Below, in pieces: positions 9,101 to 16,065 of a stretch of DNA of 64,000 bases. The notes under the pieces were generated by a model. It had not been told where the DNA came from and ran no database searches. It saw only the letters and a list, made by a program, of their open reading frames with translations. Both the position numbers and the translations under genes were made by a program. The stretch spans positions 50,658 through 114,657 of the forward strand of contig NZ_JACHLI010000024.1 of the NCBI RefSeq assembly GCF_014204515.1, read 5' to 3'. Position 1 is the first letter of the stretch; the number at the start of each line of letters is the position of its first letter. Source of the DNA: Pseudomonas nitroreducens. Lineage in GTDB: Bacteria > Pseudomonadota > Gammaproteobacteria > Pseudomonadales > Pseudomonadaceae.

Positions 9101-9537
9101 ATCTCGCTCTTGGCGTCGACCATCTCCTTCTGCCAGGCGGCCAGCTGGGTGGACTGCTCGTTGAGCAGCATCTCCAGCTGGGTGGCGCTGTAGCCGTTGT
9201 AGCGCTGGCTGGCGGGCTTGTCGCTGCTGCCCTTGAGGCGGCCGAGGGTCTTCTGGTTCTCGCTGATCAGCTTGGGCGCATCGGCCAGCCGGCCCTTGAG
9301 CTCGCTCAGTTGCTGCTCGCTGTCGGCCTTGGCCGCCAGCAGCTTGAGGGTGTTCTCCAGGCTCGCCTTGATCGGCTTGGCCTCGGCGTCGGCCAGCTTG
9401 CGGTCAGCCAGGCCATCCAGGCTCTGCTGCACCTTCTCGGCGCTGGGCACTGGGGAATCGGCGGCCAGCGCGGGCAGGCCGGTGAGCGAGCCGGCCAGGA
9501 GGGCGGCGGTCAGCAGGGTACGCAGCAGGAATGACAT
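6190..9537 (-). CDS. mscK: MscK/KefA-type mechanosensitive channel
   Basis: Large inner-membrane osmotic safety valve of 1115 residues. The start MSFLLRTLLTAALLAG gives a proper signal peptide, cleaved near ALA-ADSPVP. A periplasmic coiled-coil domain of about 450 residues rich in Gln, Leu and Glu follows (LASSQRDLLAERIGREERE and similar), then around ten membrane segments. The C-terminal MscS core has the pore helix and beta domain (LGFGLQAIFSNFVSGLIILFE, RIGDVVTIGTLSGTVSRIRIRATTITDFD, IIVPNQTFITGQLVNWS). This layout and length match MscK/YbiO-type giants rather than the ~280-residue MscS. Corresponds to PA5022. Spacing of 58 nt to selO leaves co-transcription possible. Confidence 0.9.
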   Translation of the reverse strand: MSFLLRTLLTAALLAGSLTGLPALAADSPVPSAEKVQQSLDGLADRKLADAEAKPIKASLENTLKLLAAKADSEQQLSELKGRLADAPKLISENQKTLGRLKGSSDKPASQRYNGYSATQLEMLLNEQSTQLAAWQKEMVDAKSEILTAQTRPERAQADLSRNQSRLLDINTALKAGKEGAKPLAEERRNELLAEQAALLAQNLLLRQQLAGNNLLLDLASSQRDLLAERIGREERETLELQTMISDKRREQSEKTVAELSKDSTQAAGTDSLLSQQNAANLKLSDYLLRTTDRLNTLTRRNLEAKQQLDNLTQGEQALDEQINVLRGSLLLSKILYQQKQSLPVIKTDQDLADEIADLRLYQFELNQKRDEINNTQVYLDNLLAQQSQENVTPQLRKDLGELVDTRLELMERLNHELNALLNEAITLQLNQKQLKETSDSLRATLDEQMFWIPSNRPLDLSWFKMTPTLLHHQLAEVPWGSGVKELGEGLIDRPFLFLPLLLLVAGLLWKRKFLYDKLESLNDDIGHFKRDSQAHTPLALLLAVLLALPGTLALAIAGLALLLDARGQNATLGSALLEMAQVWLVFYTAHRILRPGGIAERHFHWSQPQVVFLGKLMRRLGLVVMSLVAVVTVAEHSPASLADDVIGIAVVLFGYGAMTWLLAQLLFNSPSSARPSMVKMIVGLGFTALPVALFLAVGFGYYYTALKLTDRLIDTLFLLMFWMVVEATFVRGMGVAARRLAYQRALKNRQNASKEGIEGTEVIEEPTLGIEQINEQSMRLIRLGLLIGFVVTLYWVWADLISVVSYLDNVTLYQYTSGTGDAASTTPISLSDFLMAMVIAAVTVALARNLPGLLEVLVLQRLTLAQGSAYAITTLLSYTISGVGFVSALSTLGVSWDKLQWLVAALSVGLGFGLQAIFSNFVSGLIILFERPVRIGDVVTIGTLSGTVSRIRIRATTITDFDRKEIIVPNQTFITGQLVNWSLSDTVTRVTIKIGLAYETDLPLARKIMLDAAHANTRILRDPEPVLYFTMISASTFDYELRFHVRELGDRNPAVDETLTRIALAFRENNIDMAFNQVDVFVKNPQGHETQLEAGQQAGIAAAALQNKPSGDKA

Positions 9538-9621
9538 GGTCGCGGTCAGCGGCTCGTGCGAAAAAGTGGAGTGAGGGTAGTGCTGGCGGGCCGGCACCCG
9601 CAAGCGGGCGCCGGTAGGCGG

Positions 9622-11364
9622 TCAGAGGAAGAGTCCCGGACCGGGACGGCCTTCGGGGAATTTGACCCCGACCTTGCGAATCTTGTTCCCGTCCAGGGCG
9701 GCCACGGTCCAGGTCAGGCCGTTCCATTCCACCTGGTCGCCGATGATCGCCTGGCCGCCGATTTCGTGGGCGATGAAGCGACCGAGGTTCTGTTCGCCGT
9801 CCACGCCTTCGAGCTTGAGGCCATAGAGCGAGGCCACGGCGGACAGCTGGGCGTCGCCCTCCAGCACGAAGTCGCCGAAGAAGCGCGCGCTGAGGCCGCG
9901 GTCCGGCGCCTGGCTGAACAGCTTGCCCAGCGCCGAGAGGTCATGCTCGTGGCCGATCACGCAGAGGATGTCGTCGGCTTCGAGGATGGTACTGCCGGAC
10001 GGGTGCAGCAGCTGGGTGCCGCGGAACAGCGCTGCGATACGGGTGCCGTCGGGCATCTTCAGCTCGCGTAGGGCGGCGCCGATACACCACTTTTCCTTGC
10101 TCAGGTGATAGACGAACAGCTCCCACTCGCTGGTCGGGTGCACTTCCAGGCCGGCGCGGGAGATCGGCGCCGGGTCCGGCGGCACCACCACGCGCAGCAG
10201 CTTGGCGGCCCAGGGCAGGCTGGTGCCCTGCACCAGCAGCGAGACCAGCACGATGAAGAAGGCCACGTTGAAGAACAACTGGGCGTTGGGCAGCCCGGCC
10301 ATCAACGGGAACACCGCGAGGATGATCGGTACCGCGCCGCGCAGGCCGACCCAGGCGATGAAGGCTTTCTCGCGGCCATGGAAGGCGCGGAACGGGAACA
10401 GCCCGACCAGCACCGACAGCGGGCGGGCGAAGAGGATCATCCACAGCGCCAGGCCCAGGGCCGGCAGGGCGATGGGCCACAGGTCATGGGGCGTGACCAG
10501 CAGGCCCAGCACCAGGAACATGCCGATCTGCGCCAGCCACGCCATGCCGTCGAGCATGTGCATGATGCCGTGGCGCGAGCGGATCGGCTGGTTGCCCAGC
10601 ACCAGGCCGCACAGGTAGATGGCGAGGATGCCGCTGCCGTGCACGGCGTTGGCCAGGGCGAAGATCAGCAGGCCGCCGCTGATCGCCAGCAGCGGGTAGA
10701 GGCCGTTGGCCAGGTGGATGCGGTTGATCACCTGCAGCAGCAGCCAGCCGCCGGCCAGGCCCAGTACCGAGCCGATGCCGAACTCGCGCAGGAAGTGCCA
10801 GAGGAAGCTCCAGGACAGGCCGCTCTCGCCGTGGGCGAGCATGTCGATCAGGGTCACGGTGAGGAACACCGCCATCGGGTCGTTGCTGCCCGATTCGATT
10901 TCCAGGGTGGCGGTGACCCGCTCGTTGAGGCCCTTGCCGCCCAGCAGCGAGAACACCGCGGCGGCATCGGTGGAACCGACGATGGCGCCGATCAGCAGGC
11001 CTTCCATCCAGCTCAGCTTGAACAGCCAGGCGGCGGCGATGCCGGTCAGACCGGCGGTGATCAGCACTCCGGCTGTGGCCAGCGACAGCGCCGGCCACAG
11101 CGCCACGCGGAAGCTCGATACCCGCGTGCGCAAGCCGCCATCCAGCAGGATCACCGCCAGCGCCAGGTTACCCACCAGGTAGGCCATGGGGTAGTTGGAG
11201 AAGCCGATGCCGCCGGGGCCGTCGGTACCGGCGATCATCCCCACGGCGAGGAAGATCACCAGGATCGGGATGCCCAGGCGCGAGGACAGCGAGCTGACCA
11301 GGATGCTCATGCCGATCAGCACAGCAGCAATCAGGAAATAGCTGTTGATGGCCACGGCATCCAA
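9622..11364 (-). CDS. nhaP2: K+/H+ antiporter with RCK-C and CorC-type tail domains
   Basis: CPA1-family cation/proton antiporter of 580 residues in the inner membrane (NhaP2/CvrA), expected to expel K+ in exchange for protons. Residues 1-390 carry about 12 membrane segments with the family hallmarks GTDGPGGIGF, IGAIVGSTDAAAVFSLLGGKGLNERV and LEIESGSNDPMAVFLTV. A TrkA-C/RCK-C regulatory domain follows (about 405-485), then a CorC/HlyC-associated domain at the C terminus (about 490-575). Corresponds to PA5021. It lies upstream of mscK on the same strand, 84 nt away. Pairing an ion antiporter with a mechanosensitive channel fits joint osmotic and ionic control. Confidence 0.9.
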   Translation of the reverse strand: MDAVAINSYFLIAAVLIGMSILVSSLSSRLGIPILVIFLAVGMIAGTDGPGGIGFSNYPMAYLVGNLALAVILLDGGLRTRVSSFRVALWPALSLATAGVLITAGLTGIAAAWLFKLSWMEGLLIGAIVGSTDAAAVFSLLGGKGLNERVTATLEIESGSNDPMAVFLTVTLIDMLAHGESGLSWSFLWHFLREFGIGSVLGLAGGWLLLQVINRIHLANGLYPLLAISGGLLIFALANAVHGSGILAIYLCGLVLGNQPIRSRHGIMHMLDGMAWLAQIGMFLVLGLLVTPHDLWPIALPALGLALWMILFARPLSVLVGLFPFRAFHGREKAFIAWVGLRGAVPIILAVFPLMAGLPNAQLFFNVAFFIVLVSLLVQGTSLPWAAKLLRVVVPPDPAPISRAGLEVHPTSEWELFVYHLSKEKWCIGAALRELKMPDGTRIAALFRGTQLLHPSGSTILEADDILCVIGHEHDLSALGKLFSQAPDRGLSARFFGDFVLEGDAQLSAVASLYGLKLEGVDGEQNLGRFIAHEIGGQAIIGDQVEWNGLTWTVAALDGNKIRKVGVKFPEGRPGPGLFL

Positions 11365-11464
11365 GGTGTCGACCTCCTGGGGAATGGGGGAGTGGCGACG
11401 CTACTCAGGGATCAGGATGCAGGCCGCATGCCAATCGATTCTAACCTGCGGATTTGCAAGGCTG

Positions 11465-12115
11465 TCAAAGGTTTGTTGCGGAGCCTTCGGCAGCGCTTTC
11501 CGGCCAGGGGCCGGCGGCGGCCCAGCTGGGCACCAGGCTCGGCGAGGCCAGGACGTCAGGCGCCCAGGCGAGGCTGTCGAGCAGCGTCGGGCGAACGGCG
11601 TCCAGGCAGGCCTGGCGATCGTGCTGCAGGGTGGTGCGGGCCTTGGCCACTTCCGCGGCGATGTTCGTCTCGCCGCTGACCGCGCGGATCTGCACGTGCC
11701 AGAGGTGGCGCGCCGAACTGCCGGCGACGCCGCAGCTGCCCAGCGGGTCGTAGTAGGAAGAACCGAACTGCGCATAGCCGGCGTTGACCAGGGCATTGAA
11801 GTAGCGGCTCTGTGCGGCGACCGACTTGCCATCGCCGCCGCGCAGCACGGCCGCGCCGTTGCTCATCGCGGTATCGATGCTCTGCAGGTAGTCGTCGACG
11901 TGCTGGGCGGCGTCGCCCGTGGCATCGCTGAAGATGGGCGCGGAGCTGAGCGAGGTGTTCAGGCTGATCGAGGAGGCGTTCTTCGGCAGCGCGTCGGCCG
12001 GGCCGGTATTGAACAGCGCGATCACGCAGCCCAGGGCCACGGTGATGGCCAGCAACGGGAACAGCGTGACGCAGCGATGCTTGAGGGAGGTGGTGCTGAA
12101 GTGGGAGGTGGCCAT
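11465..12115 (-). CDS. Unknown membrane-anchored or secreted protein
   Basis: A 216-residue protein I do not recognise. The start MATSHFSTTSLKHR is chosen over one 33 nt upstream because it places a basic N-tail directly before a single hydrophobic segment (about 17-39, CVTLFPLLAITVALGCVIALF), giving an N-terminal anchor or uncleaved signal. The remainder is periplasmic-looking, rich in Ala, Ser and Asp, with only two further cysteines (in the stretches GSCGVAG and RQACLDA). No catalytic motif is visible. It lies between the antiporter and the acyl-CoA dehydrogenase, all on the minus strand. Confidence 0.7.
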   Translation of the reverse strand: MATSHFSTTSLKHRCVTLFPLLAITVALGCVIALFNTGPADALPKNASSISLNTSLSSAPIFSDATGDAAQHVDDYLQSIDTAMSNGAAVLRGGDGKSVAAQSRYFNALVNAGYAQFGSSYYDPLGSCGVAGSSARHLWHVQIRAVSGETNIAAEVAKARTTLQHDRQACLDAVRPTLLDSLAWAPDVLASPSLVPSWAAAGPWPESAAEGSATNL

Positions 12116-12270
12116 GGGCTTGCAGACGAAAAATTGCGCGGGCGCCATTTAACGGCGTATGCCCGCGCTTCCGCTGTCAGCCAGGGTGGTTGTTCATGTG
12201 TGAAACTTCCTTCAATGCGGTCGGGCTCCTTTGGGATTCACGCGCCACGCTGCGTTTTTCCGCCGGGCAT

Positions 12271-12296
12271 AAAAAAGCCCCGGACGTGACCGGGGC
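12271..12296 (-). terminator. Intrinsic terminator of the acyl-CoA dehydrogenase gene
   Basis: On the minus strand gccccgg, a 6-nt loop and ccggggc are followed directly by TTTTTT (12271-12276 on the plus strand read aaaaaa). It lies 20 nt after the stop codon at 12317. Classic rho-independent structure. Confidence 0.88.
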
Positions 12297-12316
12297 CCAA
12301 GGAACATGCGGGGCGC

Positions 12317-14119
12317 CTAGAACCAGGCGTCCTGCATGGTGGAACAGGTGTCGTCGCGGGCTTCGAGCAGCGCGAGATCGTGGTGGCAGGACGGCACTTC
12401 CCAGGTCAGGAAGTAGCGCGCGGCCTGCAGCTTGCCGCGGTAGAAGTCGACGTCGGCAGCCTCGCCCCGCGCCAGGCCTTCCTCGGCGCGGATGGCCTGC
12501 TCCAGCCAGCGCCAGCCGATCACCGCGTGGCCGAATACCTTCAGATACAGCGCGGAGTTGGCCAGGCCTTGTGCCACGCGGCCCTGCATCAGGTCGCCGA
12601 GCAGGCTCAGGGTGGTCGCGGACAGGCGCGCCATCAGCTGTTCCAGCGGCTCGCGCAGCTTGTCCAGCGACGGGTGCGCCTGGGCGCGTTCGCAGCACTG
12701 GCTGATCATGCGGGTCAGTTGCTTGAGGCCGGCGCCGTTGTTCTGCGCCAGCTTGCGGCCGAGCAGGTCCAGCGACTGGATGCCGTGGGTGCCTTCGTGG
12801 ATCGGGTTCAGGCGGTTGTCGCGGTAGTACTGCTCCACCGGGTATTCGCGGGTGTAGCCGTGGCCGCCGAGAATCTGGATCGCCAGTTCGTTGGCCTTGA
12901 GGCAGAACTCCGAGGGCCAGGATTTGACGATCGGGGTGAGCAGGTCGAGCAGCTCGTGGGCCTGCTTGCGTTCTTCTTCGCTGGGCAGCGTCTCGCAATC
13001 GTCCACCAGGCGCGAGGCGTACAGGCCGAGATCGAAGGCCCCTTCGACGTAGGCCTTCTGGGTCAGCAGCATGCGCTTGACGTCGGTGTGCTGGACGATG
13101 GATACCGGCGCGGAGGTCGGGTCCTTGGCATCCACCGGGCGACCTTGTGGACGTTCGCGGGCGTATTCCAGGGAGTACAGGTAGCCGGCGTAGCCGAGCA
13201 TGATGGCGCCCATGCCGACGCCGATGCGCGCCTCGTTCATCATCTGGAACATGTAGGCCAGGCCGTGGTGCGGCTTGCCCACCAGGTAGCCGACGCACTC
13301 GCCTTTATCACCGAAGTTCAGCGCGGTGGAGGTGGTGCCGCGCCAGCCCATCTTGTGGAACAGGCCGGCCAGGGTCACGTCGTTGCGTGCGCCGAGGGAG
13401 CCGTCGTCGTTGACCAGGAACTTGGGCACGATGAACAGGCTGATGCCTTTCACGCCGGGCGGGGCGTCCGGCAGCTTGGCCAGCACCATGTGCACGATGT
13501 TCCCCGACAGCGGGTGGTCGCCGCCGGAGATGAAGATCTTGTTGCCCTTGATCCGGTAGCTGCCGTCGGCGGCGGGCTCGGCGCGGGTGCGGATGTCGGC
13601 CAGGGAGGAGCCTGCGTGCGGCTCGGTCAGCGCCATGGTGCCGAAGAAGCGTGCCTCGATCATCGGCTGCAGGAACAGGCGTTTCTGTTCTTCGCTGCCG
13701 AAGGTCTCGATCAGGTGGCTGGCGCCCATGCTCAGCATCGGGTAGGACGAGGTGGCGATGTTGGCCGACTGGAAGTGCGCGAAGCAGGCGCGCGAGAGCA
13801 GGTGCGGCAGCTGCATGCCGCCCTGTTCGAAGCTGCGCGAGGCGTTCTGGAAGCCGGCCTCGTTGAAGGCGTCCACCGCCGGCTTCACTTCCGGGATGAG
13901 CACCGCGCCGCCGTCGACGTACTGCGGTTCGTTCTCGTCGTTCTTGCGGTTGTGCGGGGCGAACAGCTCCTCGGCGATACCGCGGGCGGTGCCCAGGGCG
14001 GCGTCGAAGGTCTCGCGGTTGTGGTCGGCGAAGCGTTCGCGCTGGGTCAGGGCCTCGGCGTCGAGTACTTCGTAGAGTTCGAAAGCGAGGTTGCGGGAGC
14101 TGAGCAGGGTCTCGGACAT
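12317..14119 (-). CDS. Acyl-CoA dehydrogenase, long (C-terminally extended) type
   Basis: FAD-dependent enzyme of 600 residues that introduces the 2,3-double bond of acyl-CoA in beta-oxidation. The start MSETLLSSRNLAFEL has GGAGG 8 nt upstream. ACAD landmarks are FGTMALTEPHAGSSLADI (FAD/substrate loop), KGNKIFISGGDH and the catalytic-base region HEGTHGIQSLDLLGRK, in which the glutamate is present. About 130 further residues form the extended C-terminal domain typical of the PA5020/DmdC-like branch. Exact chain-length specificity is not readable. Monocistronic with its own terminator. Confidence 0.9.
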   Translation of the reverse strand: MSETLLSSRNLAFELYEVLDAEALTQRERFADHNRETFDAALGTARGIAEELFAPHNRKNDENEPQYVDGGAVLIPEVKPAVDAFNEAGFQNASRSFEQGGMQLPHLLSRACFAHFQSANIATSSYPMLSMGASHLIETFGSEEQKRLFLQPMIEARFFGTMALTEPHAGSSLADIRTRAEPAADGSYRIKGNKIFISGGDHPLSGNIVHMVLAKLPDAPPGVKGISLFIVPKFLVNDDGSLGARNDVTLAGLFHKMGWRGTTSTALNFGDKGECVGYLVGKPHHGLAYMFQMMNEARIGVGMGAIMLGYAGYLYSLEYARERPQGRPVDAKDPTSAPVSIVQHTDVKRMLLTQKAYVEGAFDLGLYASRLVDDCETLPSEEERKQAHELLDLLTPIVKSWPSEFCLKANELAIQILGGHGYTREYPVEQYYRDNRLNPIHEGTHGIQSLDLLGRKLAQNNGAGLKQLTRMISQCCERAQAHPSLDKLREPLEQLMARLSATTLSLLGDLMQGRVAQGLANSALYLKVFGHAVIGWRWLEQAIRAEEGLARGEAADVDFYRGKLQAARYFLTWEVPSCHHDLALLEARDDTCSTMQDAWF

Positions 14120-14297
14120 GGATCGACCTCCGTGGGAATCGGCGCAGTCTAGTCTGGTGAATGAAGCGCGCACAGAATCATCCATGAACGTGATAAAGGG
14201 CTAAAACGCCCAGCCTCCCGGCGGGCCCCGGCGACGGCGGACTCGCACCGCACCCGCCCCAGGACCTAAACTGCGCGCCTTGAGGAGTCCGCTATCG

Positions 14298-15134
14298 ATG
14301 AACTACCGCCACGCCTACCACGCCGGCAACCACGCCGACGTGCTGAAACACATCGTCCTCGCGCGCATCTTCGCGCTGATGGCGCGCAAGGACACGCCCT
14401 TCGCCTACCTCGACAGCCATTCCGGCATCGGCCTGTACGACCTGCTGGGCGATGAAGCCAGTCGCACCGGCGAATGGGAGTCGGGCATCGGCCGCCTTTA
14501 CGAGCGCGATGACCTGCCGGAACTGCTGCAGGATTACCTGGACGTGGTCAGCGCGCTGAACCCCGACGGCGGCCTGGAGTTCTACCCCGGCTCGCCAGAG
14601 CTGGCGCGCCGCCTGACCCGCCCGCAGGACCGGGTGATGCTCAACGAGCTGCACCCCGAGGACGGTCGCCTGCTCAAGGCCAACATGGCCGGCGAACGGC
14701 GCATCTCGGTGCACCAGGGTGACGGTTGGCTGCTGCCGCGCGCCTTCCTGCCGGTGACGGAGAAGCGCGGTGTGCTGCTGATCGACCCGCCGTTCGAACA
14801 GCCCGACGACCTGGAGCGCTGCGTGACCGCGTTGGACGAGGCCATCGGCCGCATGCGCCAGACCGTGGTCGCCATCTGGTACCCGATCAAGGACCGTCGC
14901 CAGCTCAAGCGCTTCTACCAGCGCCTGGAAAAGAGCTCGGCACCCAAGCTGCTGCGCGTGGAACTGTGCGTGCATCCGGCCGATACGGCGGATCGCCTGA
15001 ACGGCTCCGGGCTGGTCATCGCCAACCCGCCGTGGCCGCTGGACGAGGAGCTGCGCGGCCTGCTGCCGTGGCTGGCCGAAACGCTGGCGCAGAGCGAAGG
15101 CAGCAGCCAGGTGGATTGGCTGATCGCTGAATGA
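14298..15134 (+). CDS. rlmJ: 23S rRNA (adenine-2030-N6)-methyltransferase
   Basis: 278-residue SAM-dependent methyltransferase that modifies A2030 of 23S rRNA. The start MNYRHAYHAGNHADVLKH is the invariant N terminus of the RlmJ (YhiR) family and has TGAGGAGT upstream. Further motifs are the SAM-site YLDSHSGIGLYDL, the catalytic LLIDPPFEQ (the DPPY/F motif of N6-adenine methyltransferases) and WYPIKDR. Corresponds to PA5019. Divergent from the acyl-CoA dehydrogenase gene and ended by a strong terminator. Confidence 0.93.
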   Translation: MNYRHAYHAGNHADVLKHIVLARIFALMARKDTPFAYLDSHSGIGLYDLLGDEASRTGEWESGIGRLYERDDLPELLQDYLDVVSALNPDGGLEFYPGSPELARRLTRPQDRVMLNELHPEDGRLLKANMAGERRISVHQGDGWLLPRAFLPVTEKRGVLLIDPPFEQPDDLERCVTALDEAIGRMRQTVVAIWYPIKDRRQLKRFYQRLEKSSAPKLLRVELCVHPADTADRLNGSGLVIANPPWPLDEELRGLLPWLAETLAQSEGSSQVDWLIAE

Positions 15135-15163
15135 AAAAGCCCCGGCAGTGCCGGGGCTTTTTT
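15134..15163 (+). terminator. rlmJ intrinsic terminator
   Basis: aaaaagccccggca / tgccggggctttttt directly overlaps the rlmJ stop codon. The strong GC stem is followed by TTTTTT. It could also work on the opposite strand for msrA. Confidence 0.92.
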
Positions 15164-15195
15164 GTGGTGCGGGCCTTCGTGCCGGGCCGCTCTGT

Positions 15196-15266
15196 GTAGG
15201 AGCGGATTTATCCGCGATAGGCCTGGCACGGGGCTCGGCCCATCGCGGACGGAGTCCGCTCCTGCG
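15196..15266. repeat. REP-type inverted pair (GTAGGAGCGGA family)
   Basis: gtaggagcggatttatccgcgatagg (15196-15221) and its inverted partner cccatcgcggacggagtccgctcctg (15239-15264) face each other. The same family recurs at 45378, 56553 and 63715. These are typical Pseudomonas extragenic palindromes and sit here between convergent rlmJ and msrA. Confidence 0.85.
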
Positions 15267-15285
15267 CCGACGCAAGCCTGTCGAT

Positions 15286-15933
15286 TCAGGCCGGCAGGCA
15301 GACGCCGGTGCCGCCCAGGCCGCAGTAGCCATTGGGGTTCTTCGCCAGGTACTGCTGGTGGTAGGCCTCGGCGTAGTAGAACGGCGGCACCTCGCGGATT
15401 TCCGTGGTGATCTCGCCATAACCCTTGGCGTTCAGCTCCTGCTGGAAGGCGGCGCGGCTGGCGTCGATGGCGGTCTTCTGCGCCTGGTCGAACCAGTAGA
15501 TCGCCGAGCGGTACTGGGTGCCGGTGTCGTTGCCCTGGCGCATGCCCTGGGTCGGATCGTGGGATTCCCAGAACACCTTCAGCAGGGCCTCGATACTGGT
15601 TTCCCGCGGATCGTAGGCCACCAGCACGACTTCGCTGTGGCCGGTCAGGCCGGAGCAGACTTCGTCGTAGGTCGGGTTCGGCGTGAAGCCGCCGGCGTAG
15701 CCCACGGCGGTCACCCACACACCCGGTTGTTGCCAGAAGCGCCGCTCGGCGCCCCAGAAGCAGCCCAGGCCGACCACGATCTGCTGGATGCCGGCCGGGA
15801 AGGGAGCGCTCAGCGGACGACCATTGACGTAGTGCGCTTCGGGTACTGGCATCGGGCTCTCGCGCCCCGGCAGGGCCTGGGCGGAGCTGGGCAGTTCCAG
15901 CTTGTGGGCAAGAATTTGCGAGCGCAGGGTCAT
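15286..15933 (-). CDS. msrA: Peptide-methionine (S)-S-oxide reductase A
   Basis: 215 residues; repairs the S epimer of oxidised methionine, recycled by thioredoxin. The catalytic motif GCFWG is at 57-61 with nucleophile C58. Further family landmarks are GYAGG, NPTYDEVCSGLTGHSEVV and the C-terminal GYCGLGGTGVCLPA carrying the resolving cysteines. It has the ~45-residue N-terminal extension usual for the longer bacterial MsrA form. Corresponds to PA5018. Convergent with rlmJ. Confidence 0.95.
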   Translation of the reverse strand: MTLRSQILAHKLELPSSAQALPGRESPMPVPEAHYVNGRPLSAPFPAGIQQIVVGLGCFWGAERRFWQQPGVWVTAVGYAGGFTPNPTYDEVCSGLTGHSEVVLVAYDPRETSIEALLKVFWESHDPTQGMRQGNDTGTQYRSAIYWFDQAQKTAIDASRAAFQQELNAKGYGEITTEIREVPPFYYAEAYHQQYLAKNPNGYCGLGGTGVCLPA

Positions 15934-16065
15934 GGCATTCGTCTCCTCGAAATGGGGGCGGCAATAGACTCGGGTACTCGCCGAAGATTACAGCGTTTGT
16001 TTTGCTTTGCGGGATGTTTGAGCTTGCTCAAGGGCGTGGCTGCGGGCACGCCGCGCCGCGACAGC

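Noticed and set aside
12175..12195. Six-residue leader peptide (MNNHPG) with a Shine-Dalgarno upstream of the 12115 gene
   Set aside because: Too short, no attenuator hairpin or regulatory codon run follows, and chance occurrence is likely.
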